This document shows, piece after piece, positions 1 to 44,519 of a stretch of DNA of 64,000 bases. Below the pieces are notes generated by a model. The model was not told where the DNA came from, searched no databases, and worked only from the letters and a program-made list of their open reading frames with translations. The stretch is from Ptychodera flava (taxonomy: Eukaryota; Hemichordata; Enteropneusta; Ptychoderidae): contig NC_091944.1 in the NCBI RefSeq assembly GCF_041260155.1, positions 18,697,772 through 18,761,771 on the forward strand, given 5' to 3'. Position numbers and translations under genes: made by a program. Position 1 is the first letter of the stretch; every line of letters starts with the position of its first letter.

Positions 1-303
1 AAACCGCCGACAAATACTCTATGGGAATAGTCGGGTTGTTGACAACAACTTGCAGCGCGGCGGTCCCTGGCATGGCAATGTGAGTTGTGTGTCAAGCCTA
101 TGACCCACAATGCAGTGTAAGTTACCTTTGCGCATGCGTTATGAGCTCAACCCACGAGCCCTGTAAAACTGTCCTCGAAAGTCGAGCCAGTAGAGAAGAA
201 ATACAACTGCGGTTCTCGCAGAATTCGGGGTGAAATTTTAAAAGTCCACCCGCAGCGATCAAGACAAATATAGCGGGGACGAGTTCGTGCTGCAAGAGCG
301 AAC
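1..303 (+). promoter_or_regulatory. CAND1 upstream region and 5' UTR
   Basis: The 303 bases before the CAND1 start codon hold no other recognisable gene. This stretch presumably contains the core promoter and 5' UTR. I see no convincing TATA box or Kozak peculiarity, and the transcription start cannot be placed. The open minus-strand frame at 147-461 runs through exon 1 in antisense and looks spurious. Confidence 0.4.
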
Positions 304-33690
<33,387 letters not shown>

Positions 33691-35200
33691 AAAAAAAACA
33701 TTTTAAAAAAATGATAGCATAACTGACAAATTATAAAAGCAGGCACAGTCTTATGTATTGTAACAATTGTTTAAAAAAAAATACCAGTCGTGGGTGCTCT
33801 ATTTCTGTACAGACAAACTGTATTGATCACTGTGTCCCATCCTAAAACCCGGCATGGGGTTTACCTTACGTTTATACTTCTATAGACTTTTTTAAGCTCA
33901 TGTAATTGATAGTGTCAAATTATGATAGAGCCGTTGTTTCTTCCAATGCCCTGTTTATTTTTTTCAAAAAAATTTGAATTTTTCCACACCAGTATTTCAA
34001 ATATAGTCGACACCGGCCATTTATGGTCACCAGAGAGTAATTGACAGACTATATTTTTTTTCTGCTTACCTTCAACATTTCAATTGAAATTCCTGTTATC
34101 ACAGTGAACTCTGCATTAGCTTGGAGTTATGTACTGAGTGGGGTTGATTTCATGTAAGCTAGGGGGTCTGTCTGGACAACTCTGTGTTCTGATTGGTCAA
34201 AACTGTAGGTTGAAACCTTAGCTTTTAAATCTGAGAAAAAGAGCTTTACAAGCCATGTATGTATGAAACCAAAGCCCTATTACTCGAAGAAACATCTTTA
34301 GCAGACTCTATTGCCATCAATACCACGAGCAGTACCTTCAGTCTGTTTTTTGTTCTTTCACTAGAAAGAAAGTGAGCATGCCAGCCTCAGAAAGCGTGAA
34401 GCAATTTTCGCCATATCTATAGTGCCATGAAATTCTTTATGGTGACATAAAATGTTCAAGGAAATTTGTACAGTATGCCAGTGTTTCACACCATAGACCG
34501 CCCGTGCACTATCTTCTGTCAGGGTTTCGCAGTGTTATGGAAAGTTAAACAGAAAGCGCCCTCTTGAGTTCAGGCACCACCAGTCACAAAAGGTGGCCTG
34601 GTTCCTTTCCCCCTCATGCAAAATGCTATGCTCTGCACACAAGACTGTTTTGACAGCTGGCCTAAACTTGGCCGAGGCATCACTGTACAGTGACAGGTGG
34701 TCTAAACTTGGCCGAGACATCACTTCACAGTGACCTCAAAATACCTACCTATGGCAAGCTCGCCCTTTGGTAGATTTGGACCGTGAAGATGGCAGTTGGA
34801 CATTGTTTTGTGTTGAGTAAAGCATGAGTATATCTGGTAAAAAAATTTTCTACATGATGTGTTTGCAGCTGTGCATTCCCTTATGGAACACCGCCCTCTA
34901 GTGTTATGTCGAGGAACGTTGAAGGAAATTTTCATCAACTTCTTTTTGGTTAAGAAGTTTGATGTCTGTCTGAAATAATGTAGAAGTTTAAAACTTGTCA
35001 TGCTTTTTTTTTTCTAATCACAATGGAATTATCTTTAACATAGAAAGGAAAGTTTTATTAATGCCAGCAAGCGCTGTAACTTTTTTCTTGACCTAAGAGT
35101 TGTATAATAAGTTCTTAGAACATAGATGGCAAAGTAAACTGCGGTGCATAACAAAATGTTTCCTCTGAGTTGAAATAAATGATAAAGTGAGATAAAAACT
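33691..35200 (+). other. CAND1 3' UTR and downstream sequence
   Basis: No gene is seen after the CAND1 stop. The first clear AATAAA is at 35174-35179, which would give a 3' UTR of about 1.5 kb. An earlier ATAAAA at about 34446 is a weaker alternative. The minus-strand frames at 34535-35001 show no family features. Confidence 0.5.
35174..35179 (+). terminator. Candidate CAND1 polyadenylation signal
   Basis: AATAAA lies inside TTGAAATAAATGATAAAG. It is the first canonical hexamer after the stop codon at 33690. Assignment is by position only. Confidence 0.45.
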
Positions 35201-35866
35201 TCAAAATATTTGTAGACTGCTCTTTCTAAGAGTCTAACACAGCACAGGCAGACTGGAAGATTCCGTCATCGGTCAAGCCAAGACTGAGTGTGGAAGTGCT
35301 CACATATAATGGATATTCCAGTCTAATATGCATGCGCACGCTGATAAAATATGTTGCATGAATATGGTTATGTTATAATGTAGTCAATTTAGGATTGGCA
35401 TATACACACCTTGCCAGGCCCACTGAAATGTATTTCAACCTTTTCACATTCTGCCCTTTTTCATCTGCCTTCCTCCGTGAACAGGAAGTAATATCGTTTT
35501 TGTACCACAGGTATCCTTGCCATTGCTGGAACTAAGCTTGTGGTTTGTGTAAAAGTGCATGATACAAAATTTTAATATGCTTTTTGAAGCGGAAGTTTTA
35601 TGGTAGAAAGCAGTCGTTAATGCAGAGATATTTATTGAAACTTTAATGGTGCCAGCAAAGGAACCGGTTAACATATACACATGCAAATCAAAAATTATTT
35701 TTTAAATACAAAAACAAGAACACAATGAATATTCTTAACTAAGTAAATGACATGCAGTCAAGGTTGATCTTTACAGTCACGTATTGTCAAACCAATTTGA
35801 AACAGGCTCAATCTGATCAAAATCTGATGCTGAAATTTGAATTTTGTCTTTATGATTGTCAGTTTG

Positions 35867-36210
35867 GGTAGTATGTGTCTCAAAACTGAAAGACGTGCAC
35901 TTTGGTTGACACTTATCTCAGTGAAACTTTCAAACAATCTCTTCAAAAAAATCAACAATAAAAATCTGGAGTCGCCATGAAAATTTGAGAGTAGAAAAAC
36001 AAATTACCTAACATTTACCCACATGGAAAATTCAAAATGGCCACCAACCCTGTGATAACTCTGATTGGAAAAATTAAAGTTTCGGTTTTCACACAAAACA
36101 AGACTGAGAAAACTTCATGTGCTGGAAATGCTAGAAAATGAATTCACACAAATGGTAGACCAGAAAAATGTAAAATTTTGAGAATGTCAGTCCCAGAGAT
36201 GCATTCTCCC
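35867..36210 (+). repeat. ~320-bp dispersed repeat, copy 4 of 6
   Basis: It starts GGTAGTATGTGTCTCAAAAC and contains GAAACAAATTACCTAACATT, TTCAAAATGGCCACCAACCC and TGTGATAACTCT. It ends around CCCAGAGATGCATTCTCCC. It lies between CAND1 and the TREX cluster. Confidence 0.7.
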
Positions 36211-36252
36211 AATCGCAGTCCATGGCACAATGGTTTTGATGAGCTCGATATA

Positions 36253-36289
36253 CCATAGACCCTCGAGAAATATTCTCGAGGGTCTATGG
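36253..36289. mobile_element. 37-nt palindromic insertion flanked by a 5-bp direct repeat
   Basis: CCATAGACCCTCGAGA and its exact reverse complement surround a few-base AT loop. ATATA lies immediately on both sides (36248-36252 and 36290-36294). Together with a second example 340 bases away it looks like an ultra-short insertion with target duplication. It is too small to be a conventional MITE. Confidence 0.6.
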
Positions 36290-36484
36290 ATATACCTGGT
36301 GCCCCCTCACACCAACCCCCTCCCCAGCAGTCCCTCAAAGATAGATGAGCATGAACGAGGTAGAATCTACGCTGGTCTCTTCCTTGAACTATATTGATCT
36401 CAGTCTAATTATCTCTATTGTTTGGAAAACAAGAGTAAGAATCATTGAATTGACGAAGTTTTCAACATTGCTTATTATCATTGT

Positions 36485-36600
36485 TAGGGACAGACCATTA
36501 GTTCCTGGGAGAGGGGTGGCAAAAAATTTGAAAATATCTGCAGAGCAAAAATTGAGAACAAAAGTGCGGCCATGCTCATTTAAAATATTTACATAAATGC
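36485..36600. repeat. Solo terminus resembling the 37827-38982 element end
   Basis: AGGGACAGACCATTAGTTCC, followed by a purine-rich TGGGAGAGGGGTGG, resembles the terminal AGGGGTGGACCATTTGATAT plus G-run of the element further right. No matching opposite end is visible here. This may be a related family or a truncated copy. Confidence 0.35.
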
Positions 36601-36631
36601 TGATAAAAATGTATAGAATATGTATGATGCA

Positions 36632-36655
36632 CCATAGACCCTCGAGGGTCTATGG
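36632..36655. mobile_element. 24-nt perfect palindrome flanked by a 5-bp direct repeat
   Basis: The sequence is CCATAGACCCTC followed at once by its reverse complement, GAGGGTCTATGG, with no loop. ATGCA flanks it on both sides (36627-36631 and 36656-36660). The 12-base arm equals the outer arm of the palindrome at 36253-36289, while the flanking repeats differ. That is what two independent insertions of one unit would leave. Confidence 0.6.
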
Positions 36656-36936
36656 ATGCACAAAATCTGGAAGAACAATTTTCAAATTTTGAAATAAGGT
36701 GTAAAATAGAAAGTCGGCCTGATGACTTTGATATTCAACTTGAATAGGCTTACACTGGATTTCAAGTTTCTGGAAAATCCTACAAGTTTATTGAAGCTGG
36801 CAAGTTCGAACGGCCACATCAAACAAGTTCAAGAACCTAGGAAATACGAAAGTAGTAGTGAATGTTGACGTTGGTGGCATCACGCAACCCAGAGTTGTCC
36901 AACACTTCGCTGGTGGTGCATGCGACGCGCTTTATC

Positions 36937-36969
36937 TTTATTTTAATGTACCCCAAAAGAGTTTTTATT
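36937..36969 (-). terminator. Polyadenylation signals for TREX gene A
   Basis: Two AATAAA hexamers on the minus strand, at 36964-36969 and 36937-36942, follow the gene A stop codon by about 35 to 65 bases. That is a normal spacing for a very short 3' UTR. Confidence 0.5.
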
Positions 36970-37001
36970 TTACTTTGTAAAAAGCACAACTGTGAGCTGG
37001 C

Positions 37002-37694
37002 CTATAGTTCATATTCAGACTTATTTTGTTCAGTCCAGTTGAGAAACTTGCACATGAATGCTGGCAGCGATACCAAGTCCAGCAAAGTTTCAGTGTCCCC
37101 CTCTGCCGTGTGAGATGATGGCTCGTAAGTAAGGTAATTGTCACAGAGGTCAGAAAGGGTATGGCTCTCTCCCGGCAACACTTTCTGGAAGAAAAGCAAG
37201 CTGTCGATGGTGTATAAGTTTATGTTCCAAAAACTGTCGGAAGTCCTTACTTTGCCCATCTCTCTCTTCAGTACTTTGAAATCAAACCTGTCTCCAGCGT
37301 GGGCTACCAGGCACACTGGCTCCGCTTGCCTCAGCAGAAAACTTTTGACGGAAACCACGAGGAGTTTATTCGTCCGTTGCTTCCCGTACTTCTCCAGCAT
37401 ATCCTTACTAAGACCCGTCATTTTCTGTGCCCTGGGAACCACTGGCTTCTCCGGAGTTATGCACATCAACAGTTTGTCCTGGACGCGGGGCTCGTCTGCC
37501 TCGGTCGATGCTTTCGTCAAGGCTTTTCTCGGTACGGCTCTCATGGCTAATTCGATCACATCGGGCAGTTTTTTCCCACTGGGTAGTCCAGTAGCTTCTA
37601 AATCCATGAAAACGAAAGTTTGGATCGGCATGCCTTTATTTTCTTTGTCAGTTTGATTGCTTTCGTCTGGTTTCTTTCCTCCACACTTGGCCAT
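37002..37694 (-). CDS. TREX-type 3'-5' exonuclease, gene A (230 aa)
   Basis: This is a DEDDh exonuclease of the TREX1/TREX2 family, which removes nucleotides from DNA 3' ends and in vertebrates clears cytosolic DNA or trims nuclear breaks. Exo I is FVFMDLEATGLP (D31, E33), Exo II is HAGDRFDF (D138) and Exo III is HTAEGD (H195, D200), so all catalytic residues are present. KMTGLSK (about 91-97) and LLMCITP (75-81) are further family blocks. The length matches TREX2 (236 aa). There is no proline-rich loop of the TREX1 type and no C-terminal membrane helix, so it is probably soluble. A splice-acceptor-like TTCTACAATTACAG directly precedes the ATG, suggesting a separate 5' exon that I could not identify. 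AATAAA signals (minus strand) lie at 36964-36969 and 36937-36942. Confidence 0.9.
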   Translation of the reverse strand: MAKCGGKKPDESNQTDKENKGMPIQTFVFMDLEATGLPSGKKLPDVIELAMRAVPRKALTKASTEADEPRVQDKLLMCITPEKPVVPRAQKMTGLSKDMLEKYGKQRTNKLLVVSVKSFLLRQAEPVCLVAHAGDRFDFKVLKREMGKVRTSDSFWNINLYTIDSLLFFQKVLPGESHTLSDLCDNYLTYEPSSHTAEGDTETLLDLVSLPAFMCKFLNWTEQNKSEYEL

Positions 37695-37727
37695 CTGTAA
37701 TTGTAGAAAAACGAAATAGCACTGGAG

Positions 37728-39231
37728 CTGCCAACAATGTAGCCTGTCGACAACGGTGACAAGACACGTAAACCTTACGCCGATGGAAATTTGCGTTCTA
37801 TTTTACACAAAAAATCATTTACAGTAAGGGGTGGACCATTTGATATCCTGGGGGGGGGGGGCTTGGAAGATTGGTGGAGAGCCATTATTTTTTTCCCACC
37901 TGCTTCACCATGAATTATTTTTTTTCTACAGGGCATATGCTGGCAACTTTTTTTTTCACTTTCCTTTTTCGAGATATATTTTTTTTTACCAAATTTCGGT
38001 GCAATGTTTGTTTGCTTGGTTTTTCACACCCAGTAACAAGATGCTGTTCTATCGCACACAGACTATATTCAAGAAACTAAATAAAGATATGTAAATACAT
38101 GTACATTTTTGATTCACTTTACAAAAATATCAGTTTATAGATCTTATTTATACCATGGGTAACACACTGAAAATACAAATCAAACAACCTGATTACTGAG
38201 TTCTACATTAAGCATTAACAAACTTACAGTGAAAACTTTTCTGAGAACATCACTGGTGTCATCAGAAGAGATGATGGTATCCTACATATATTTGTAAAAT
38301 CATGTACATTTATGGCATTTACTTGTGCTTGAAAAAACTATGTCATTGTCTGACAAATGTCCTGGTTTGAGTGATATTAGCAAGTTGAACAGTCCACTTG
38401 ACTGACTGAGTCCACTTGACCCAGTTCATGGCAGTCTGTCTCTCTTCTTGTGGTATTTTGACAAAATCCATACATTCAGATTTACACATTTCTGGAAAAC
38501 ACTGGTGAGCAATTTCAATTTCAGCATACTTCCTCTAATCAGAAGGTCATGTATACTGTACAATTGTTCATATTCAGTGATTTAGAATATAAAGGAGATG
38601 ACTGAGAGAAAAGCCGTCTGAAATAGTGTGAAAATCTTCCTCAATGAGACCACTTCAGACGAGTTCTTGTTTTCAGTTGCTGAAAGCTACAGTGATAGTA
38701 GCTGTAACTTTTGACAATTTTTCAGTGTTTTTGTTTGTGTATTTATTTCAGTTCCTCGTTTAATAAATTCTAAGTTATTGTTCCTCAAGCTTGATTTTTA
38801 TTGATGCTGCAGTGTGCATCGAACAATTGCCAAGATTTATTTTTCCGAGTCGCAATGGTCCATAATTGTTTTTCCATCAGCCACTTAAAGCCAGATTTTT
38901 TTTCGAGCAACTCCACCTGGCATCTTTTTTTCCCCCAAATCTTCCAAGCCCCCCCCCCCAGGATATCAAATGGTCCACCCCTAACTCACATTCCCCTACC
39001 GCCTGCTGACGGGATTTTTTTTTTTATTATGTAATAATTATTTTTCGTTATAGATAACTTAAGACAGTTTTAATGCGATTGATTCAATATTTCGTGTAGA
39101 ATAGAACTGGAAGAATAGCTTTTATTTACTTTGCTTCTTTGTGAACCACATTTTGTGAAATAAAATAGTTATGATTGTGTAGATGTCTCTTTTTGCAGGT
39201 CACCGTTGTCGGGAGGCTACGTTGTTGGCAG
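37728..39231. mobile_element. MITE array unit 1, with a 1.16-kb insertion inside
   Basis: The left terminus CTGCCAACAATGTAGCCTGT and the inverted right terminus at 39199-39231 (GTCACCGTTGTCGGGAGGCT onward) form ~33-bp terminal inverted repeats. Without the inner insertion (37827-38982) the unit is about 350 bp, the size of unit 2. It begins 33 bases from the start codon of TREX gene A, in what should be that gene's 5' intron. Confidence 0.65.
37827..38982. mobile_element. 1.16-kb DNA element with AGGGGTGGACC inverted termini and G-run
   Basis: Both ends read AGGGGTGGACCATTTGATAT followed by CCTG and a run of about 10 G, then CTTGGAAGATT, in inverted orientation (~47 bp). The interior is T-rich with no gene. 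A clear target duplication is not visible. It is nested within MITE array unit 1, as shown by the unit-1 sequence resuming to its right. Confidence 0.65.
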
Positions 39232-39238
39232 GGTAACA

Positions 39239-39590
39239 CTGCCAACAACGTAGCCTGCCGACAACGGTGACAAGACACGTAAACCCCACGATGGAAATTT
39301 GCGTTTTCTCTTTTACAGCTAATCATATCACCCCTCCCAATTTGTATTTTTTTTGCAACAGTTAATTCAATAAAGTTTTAATGCCGATTGATCGAGTAGA
39401 CAGTTAAGTTATATTTCACGGTCCCCGCTAACGGGAAGGGGGGGGGGGAGAGAAACGAGCATGAAGAATAGCCTTTCTTTACTTTGCTTCCTTGCCAACC
39501 ACATTCAAGTTTGTGAAATAAAATACTTATGATTGTGTAGATGTCTTTTTTATGCATGTCACCGTTGTCGGCAGGCTACGTTGTTGGCAG
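39239..39590. mobile_element. MITE array unit 2 (352 bp, intact)
   Basis: It begins CTGCCAACAACGTAGCCTGC and ends with the exact inverted counterpart at 39558-39590. A single 7-base spacer separates it from unit 1 (GGTAACA, 39232-39238) and from unit 3 (GGCAACA, 39591-39597). The adjoining termini make two strong hairpins. The interior carries a G-run at about 39437-39448. No frame is convincing. Confidence 0.75.
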
Positions 39591-39597
39591 GGCAACA

Positions 39598-40957
39598 CTG
39601 CCAACAACGTAGCCTGCCGACAACGGTGACAAGACATGTAAACCCCACGATGGAAATATGCGCTTTATTTTACAACAAATCATTTACAGTTTATTGTTTG
39701 CAGTCGTCTGCTTCGAGCTAATAGATACAATGTTAATATTTTTCACAAGATGGGATGACAGAAACAAAAAAAATACCAAAGCGAAGTTAAACACAATAAA
39801 GCCTGCTCCTACGAAACTTTATTTGTAAATTAAAGTTTTTTTACACTTAAAGTTTTAGTTTTTCAAGCTTTTCACCAAAAATTCGAATTGATAATGAAAA
39901 CAAATATAAGTTCTGAGTAGAGTAAATTTTGCATGTCATCGGACGCTCTCGTCGGCTGCCGACAATTGTAGCCTGCCGATAATAAGACACTAGTGTCTGC
40001 ACAGAAAGTTGATTCCTTGACGCTCCTTTTCCTACTTCCCCCGAATTATCGTTTGCAGCTATTTACTGAAAGGATATGATGGCTGTTTGTAGCGATTGTT
40101 TTTACATGTACAACATGTATTTCTATTGGATGGATATTATGTTTTCCATTAATTTTGCACGTTGTCACCTTTAACATCAAAAGGACTGTTTGGGAATATC
40201 TAATAAAATTACGTTTTGCTCTTGGAATAGAAGTTTTAACATTACCAAATTATGTACCATGCGTAACTTGACTTCGGAAAAAAAGAAAGCAATTAGCTAA
40301 CTAACCATCAGAATTACAAACTTAAATAATAATAATACTACGTATTTAAATGAAGTAATGCATGATGAACTACATGTAACCTTATTTTGTCGTGGCAAAG
40401 TTTCTGTGGTCGAAACAAAACTAATTCTGAATTTCAATTCTCAGAAGAATGACAATTTTGTTCCCATCAAACATTAGGGTGCCCGGCTACGGAGAACTTT
40501 GCCTTGGAAATCGACCAATATCAGCAATGCTGAAACATGCTCACCATAATTGTTGCTTGACCACAAGGGGGCTTGAACAGAACTGACAACGTATACGACC
40601 CTGTATCAAAGAGTGTTTTGTTGTAAAATTAAAAATGTCTCTACACATTTGGCAAAGATTCACATGCAGCGCAGATTTCGTGCACTTCGAGTTCAAAGCC
40701 CGGCGATGGGGGCCCAGGGGATCGCTACATATCGCTCATTAAACCTGGTCAGTTTTTCTTCCTCAGGATCACACAAGTACTGTAAGCTAAAGCAAAACGG
40801 GGAGCAACATTTACCCGTACCGTACTATGGTCTTCAGGCCTGGCATGGCACATGTGCCTGCATAGATGGCACTTAGCCTGAATAGGAGTGATGTCATCGT
40901 ATACGCATGCGCAGATGTTAATTTGTCTCTGTTGTTGGCAGCCTACATTGTTGGCAG
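39598..40957. mobile_element. MITE array unit 3 (degenerate right end)
   Basis: The left terminus is CTGCCAACAACGTAGCCTGC, and the first ~90 bases match units 1 and 2. The nearest matching right terminus is a degraded CTACATTGTTGGCAG at 40957. A diverged left-end-like fragment (CTGCCGACAATTGTAGCCTG) occurs at about 39956. The unit may be longer because of internal insertions, or may be two merged fragments. Confidence 0.4.
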
Positions 40958-43088
40958 AATACCGGCAGGGGCATCCAATGTACTAGGACTCAATGGGAGC
41001 ATAGAGGGGTTATATACTCCTAGTATAAAGGCCGGCCGCGCCCATGTCATACAAAACTCATACACATACAGCGATTTTATCGAGTGATGCTCTGCAGAAC
41101 GGAAGCTCAATCCTGATGAAATTATATACTAACTCGGTTATGTTATATCAATATTTCATAATTATGATTTATTATTTTTAATAATTATGAAAATAATATC
41201 ATATTATCACATATATATTTAGACTATTCATTTCCGTTCACACAGCTCGTATAACATGTATAATGTAGGCATTGTTTCTCACACCGAGTTGTGAACCACG
41301 AGTTCTGACAACCGGTTTTTTGTAGTGGTTTTTATGTTGTTTTTGATTTTGTTTTGTATATTTGCAATACACGACATATTTCACGCTTTAGCGTGGCTCA
41401 GTTTTCAAGCTGTTCTCAAATGGTACGAAACAGAAGCCGGCGGAAGTATACTGCAAGGACTTCCGTAATATTGCTCTCCTATCCTATTTGTGAAAAATGG
41501 CGAGCTTTAAGCTTATAGTTGCTGGCAATTAATTTTGCATTACTATCTCTCGAAAAGTCCTTTCTGAGCGTCTACCAAACTGATTTGTTACGACTCACCT
41601 TTGGTATCCACTTCGTCAACTGGTGGAGGCTGCACCGAAAGAGAAGCGAATCGGCGGTGACAACTTGTAGACTTTAGACTGGGTACGTGGTCCTATAAAC
41701 CCGTGCATTTATACGGTGTGAAGCAACGGAGTTCGCCGAAAATAGAAGTTGATGTCATCTAATGTACAGTTGCGAGAACTACGTTACCGGGAATTTATAG
41801 ATATGCAGTTTTACATCAGCTCATATGTATACCGCTATACCTTAGCCTATCACATCTTTCGGTAACACCTCGCACAAGGGGCAAAGTACGATGATTACAC
41901 GCGACTGACAGCACAGTCACTTGTGGTTCGGTACACAGCGGTCGCTGTGTGATATGCATTGACCTACTTGTACATCTGTGGCCAGGAATCGATATTTTTG
42001 AAAAGAAAAACTAGTTTCCAATAAATTCTTATAATCTTTCTCCGACCCATTTTCAGCAAAACCCGTGAGGCCGAACAAATTCAGCAACACCTGACGAGGA
42101 GGTATTAAAACTTTAAACTCGTCACCCTGTGGTCAAAGTTAAACCTATCAGCCCGAGTCAAAGTTGGATGTAAAGAATTTTAATAATTTGAACGACAACG
42201 AGAAACAAAGAATTCCCCTCACGTAACAAATTCATTCCGGGTAACAAGTCAGATTTCTGACTTTAAGGTTCTAAGACAACAATTGAGTCCCTGTAAACAT
42301 TGTGTTACATCAAAGTGTTACGACGCTTGTGGAATCTAATCTCGGCCAATTTCCACGAAACCGACCAATCTATAACATATAATCTGCCATGGTGCACCAC
42401 GCGTTCCAGGTAAAAGGTACCATCGCGCATGCTCTCGCCTCTTTAGCATTGTTCGGTATTGCGGCGACCCGGTTGAGAATGGAAGACGGTTGCTTGGGGA
42501 GCCGAATGAAGGCACGTAAGGTAAGAATATTTCTGGACGTGATCGAGAAAGGGATTGACTGTTACATAGTAGTAGCTACCTCCATGGACGATATTGTTAT
42601 TTTGAATAATTATATAAATACGTACCCCGGTTTCTAGAGACCAAAGACGCTGTCCTGATTAAATTGATTCCAAAGGCTATCAGCACGCAATTTGACTATG
42701 AAATTCTCAAAAACAAATTTCCGAACACTGAATATGCGTCCACTGCCGAACCTTGCCACTGTTACCCACACCGGTCAGTCAAATTGGTGTCAGAATATCC
42801 ATTATCGGCTAGTGCTCTGGGTTATAGCTGGAACAAATCATTGATTTTGAAAGAAACTTCATTAGAACGCCGTGAGCCGAGCGTTTTATTCAGACATTTC
42901 AAAGATTGAATTACATGGAGTCAGTAAACTTTTAAAACTGTTATGCTTTTTATTCCGAAATGATGGCGTCATTTTTATAACATCCTAACAGTTTCAGTCC
43001 ATGAGACGAGAAAGCCCGTTACCAACATGAATTATTGTAAATCTCATATTTACTGGCTTGCTTTACAGTTTGGTGTCATTTTCTGTGC
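40958..43088. other. Spacer between TREX genes A and B with no recognised gene
   Basis: Short frames (for example 42389-42637 and 42664-42909, plus strand) show no family signature, splice context or repeat match. A GT-AG-like donor on the minus strand (ACCAAAGGTGAGTC, near 41600) could end a 5' exon of TREX gene A, but nothing confirms it. The stretch at 41140-41220 is very AT-rich. Confidence 0.4.
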
Positions 43089-43390
43089 TTAAGGTAGTAC
43101 GCGTCTCGAAAGTGAAAGACTTAAACTTTTGCTCAAACTTGCTTCAAGGAATATTTAAACTATACTCTTACAACATCAAGAATACAAATTCAGGGTTCGG
43201 CGTGCAGAGTTTGGTACTAGAGAAACAAATTACCTAACATTTACCGATATTTGAAATTCAAAATGGCCGCCATTTAACTCCATGGGGAAAAAAATTTTCG
43301 AAAAAAAATAAGACGGTGAAAATTTTCTTACTCTAAGAGTCCCCACAAGTGGTAGATCAGAAAAGAAGTATAATAATTTCTCCTGATGCC
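43089..43390 (+). repeat. ~320-bp dispersed repeat, copy 5 of 6
   Basis: It starts TTAAGGTAGTACGCGTCTCG, then GTGAAAGACTTAAACTTTTG, CTAGAGAAACAAATTACC, TTTACCGATATTTGAAATTC and AAAATGGCCGCCATTTAAC. It is the copy with the clearest left end. It is followed by a G-run at 43490-43504. Confidence 0.75.
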
Positions 43391-43588
43391 AACTTAATAA
43401 TTCAATAGTTTGACAGTAGGTGTATTATTAGCTTTCAATATTAATACCTAGATAATATGTTCATTCCATTTACTGCTTGTAAGTGCATCGGGGGGGGGGG
43501 GGGGCATGCATTCTCCCTAATCTTACAGCGAAATCATTGGTAATTATAGCATATGTTTTTAATGCCAGCTCTGTGCGTAAAACTACTT

Positions 43589-44519
43589 TTACAATGAGAA
43601 CTCCATCACATTTTCCTGTGCCCACTCCAGGAAAGAGTCGGCAAATCTACAAGATGACACCAATCGTATCAGGCCCATCACGTCGCCCTCAGCGTCGTGA
43701 TCGGTCTCGAACTGAAGAAATCGTCTGCACAATTCCGGAAGGGACCTGTTCTGCTTCGGCATGTGTTGTTGAAAGAATTTCAGACTGTCGACGGTGTACA
43801 CGGCACTCCACTCGCTGTCTACTTTCGCCAGCTCGTTCCAGAGCACGGGAAAGTCGAATCTGTCTCCGGCATGAGCGACGAGGCACACGGGTGGAGCTTG
43901 CCTGCGGATGAAATACCTCAACACCCCGTCGACGTCGGTATCCATCGGCCTCTTGTCGTGTTTGCCGAGCATCGGTTTGCTGAGCCCGGTCATTTGCTCA
44001 GCGGTCGGCGTGACGTCCCGCTCTGGTGTCAAACACAGCGTCAACTTGTCCAGAATTCTCGGAATACAACCGTTGACGGAATTCCCTTCGAGAGATTTTC
44101 GCGAGACGGCGACCATCGAGAGCTCGGTCATGTCAGGCAAAGTGCCGTCGGGGTCAGGCAGGCCGGTTGCTTCGATATCGAAGAATACAAACGTTTTAAT
44201 GGGCGGAATTTGAATGATGTTTTGGTCGTCAGCGTATTCATATTGTCCATAGTCCACGACCTTTTTGAATTTACCATTTCTTTCAAAATCCTGCAAATTA
44301 AACGAAAATAATGCAAGTCTAATCAATAAAAGTATCGCAATATCTATAAAGTACAGCAAAAACTGTTTTGGTTTATTCTATTTCCACCAGGGTGGGGAAT
44401 TGGTCTGATTGGATGGGTGGATGGGACAAAAACGAAAGTATCAACGCAAATGAGTGTCCTGCCGATGACCAATTACTTACGTCGTGTAGACTGTCTTGAC
44501 CTTTTCGCTTCAGAGACAT
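43589..44519 (-). CDS. TREX-type 3'-5' exonuclease, gene B (2 exons, 246 aa)
   Basis: Exon 1 is 44481-44519 (MSLKRKGQDSLHD, donor GTAAGT). Exon 2 is 43589-44290 (acceptor TTTGCAG), joined in phase 0. The DEDDh residues are D51 and E53 (FFDIEATGLP), D159 (HAGDRFDF), H211 and D216 (HDAEGD), all intact. The start in exon 1 is preferred over reading on through the intron, because the split removes a hydrophobic stretch with no family counterpart and because gene C has the same first exon. The basic KRK near the N-terminus might be a weak nuclear signal. No C-terminal membrane helix is present, as in TREX2. It probably degrades DNA from 3' ends. The substrate and cell location are inferred from the family only. 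Confidence 0.92.

Noticed and set aside
39199-39630. CRISPR-like or tandem regulatory hairpin array
   Set aside because: The repeated hairpins are junctions of adjoining MITE termini. There are no regular short spacers, and the genome is eukaryotic.
41560-41680. Donor-like site that could end a first exon of TREX gene A
   Set aside because: It has no ATG in a sensible position, and 4 kb of repeats lie between. It is kept only as a lead for transcript data.
42389-42909. Two plus-strand frames of ~80 aa between TREX A and B
   Set aside because: They have no recognisable family, splice context or codon signal, and lie within repeat-rich spacer.
43697-44311. Long plus-strand open frame (204 aa)
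   Set aside because: It is the antisense of TREX gene B exon 2. Its sequence has no family features, and the minus strand has all catalytic motifs. The same holds for the plus-strand frames at 37138-37656 and 47248-47469.
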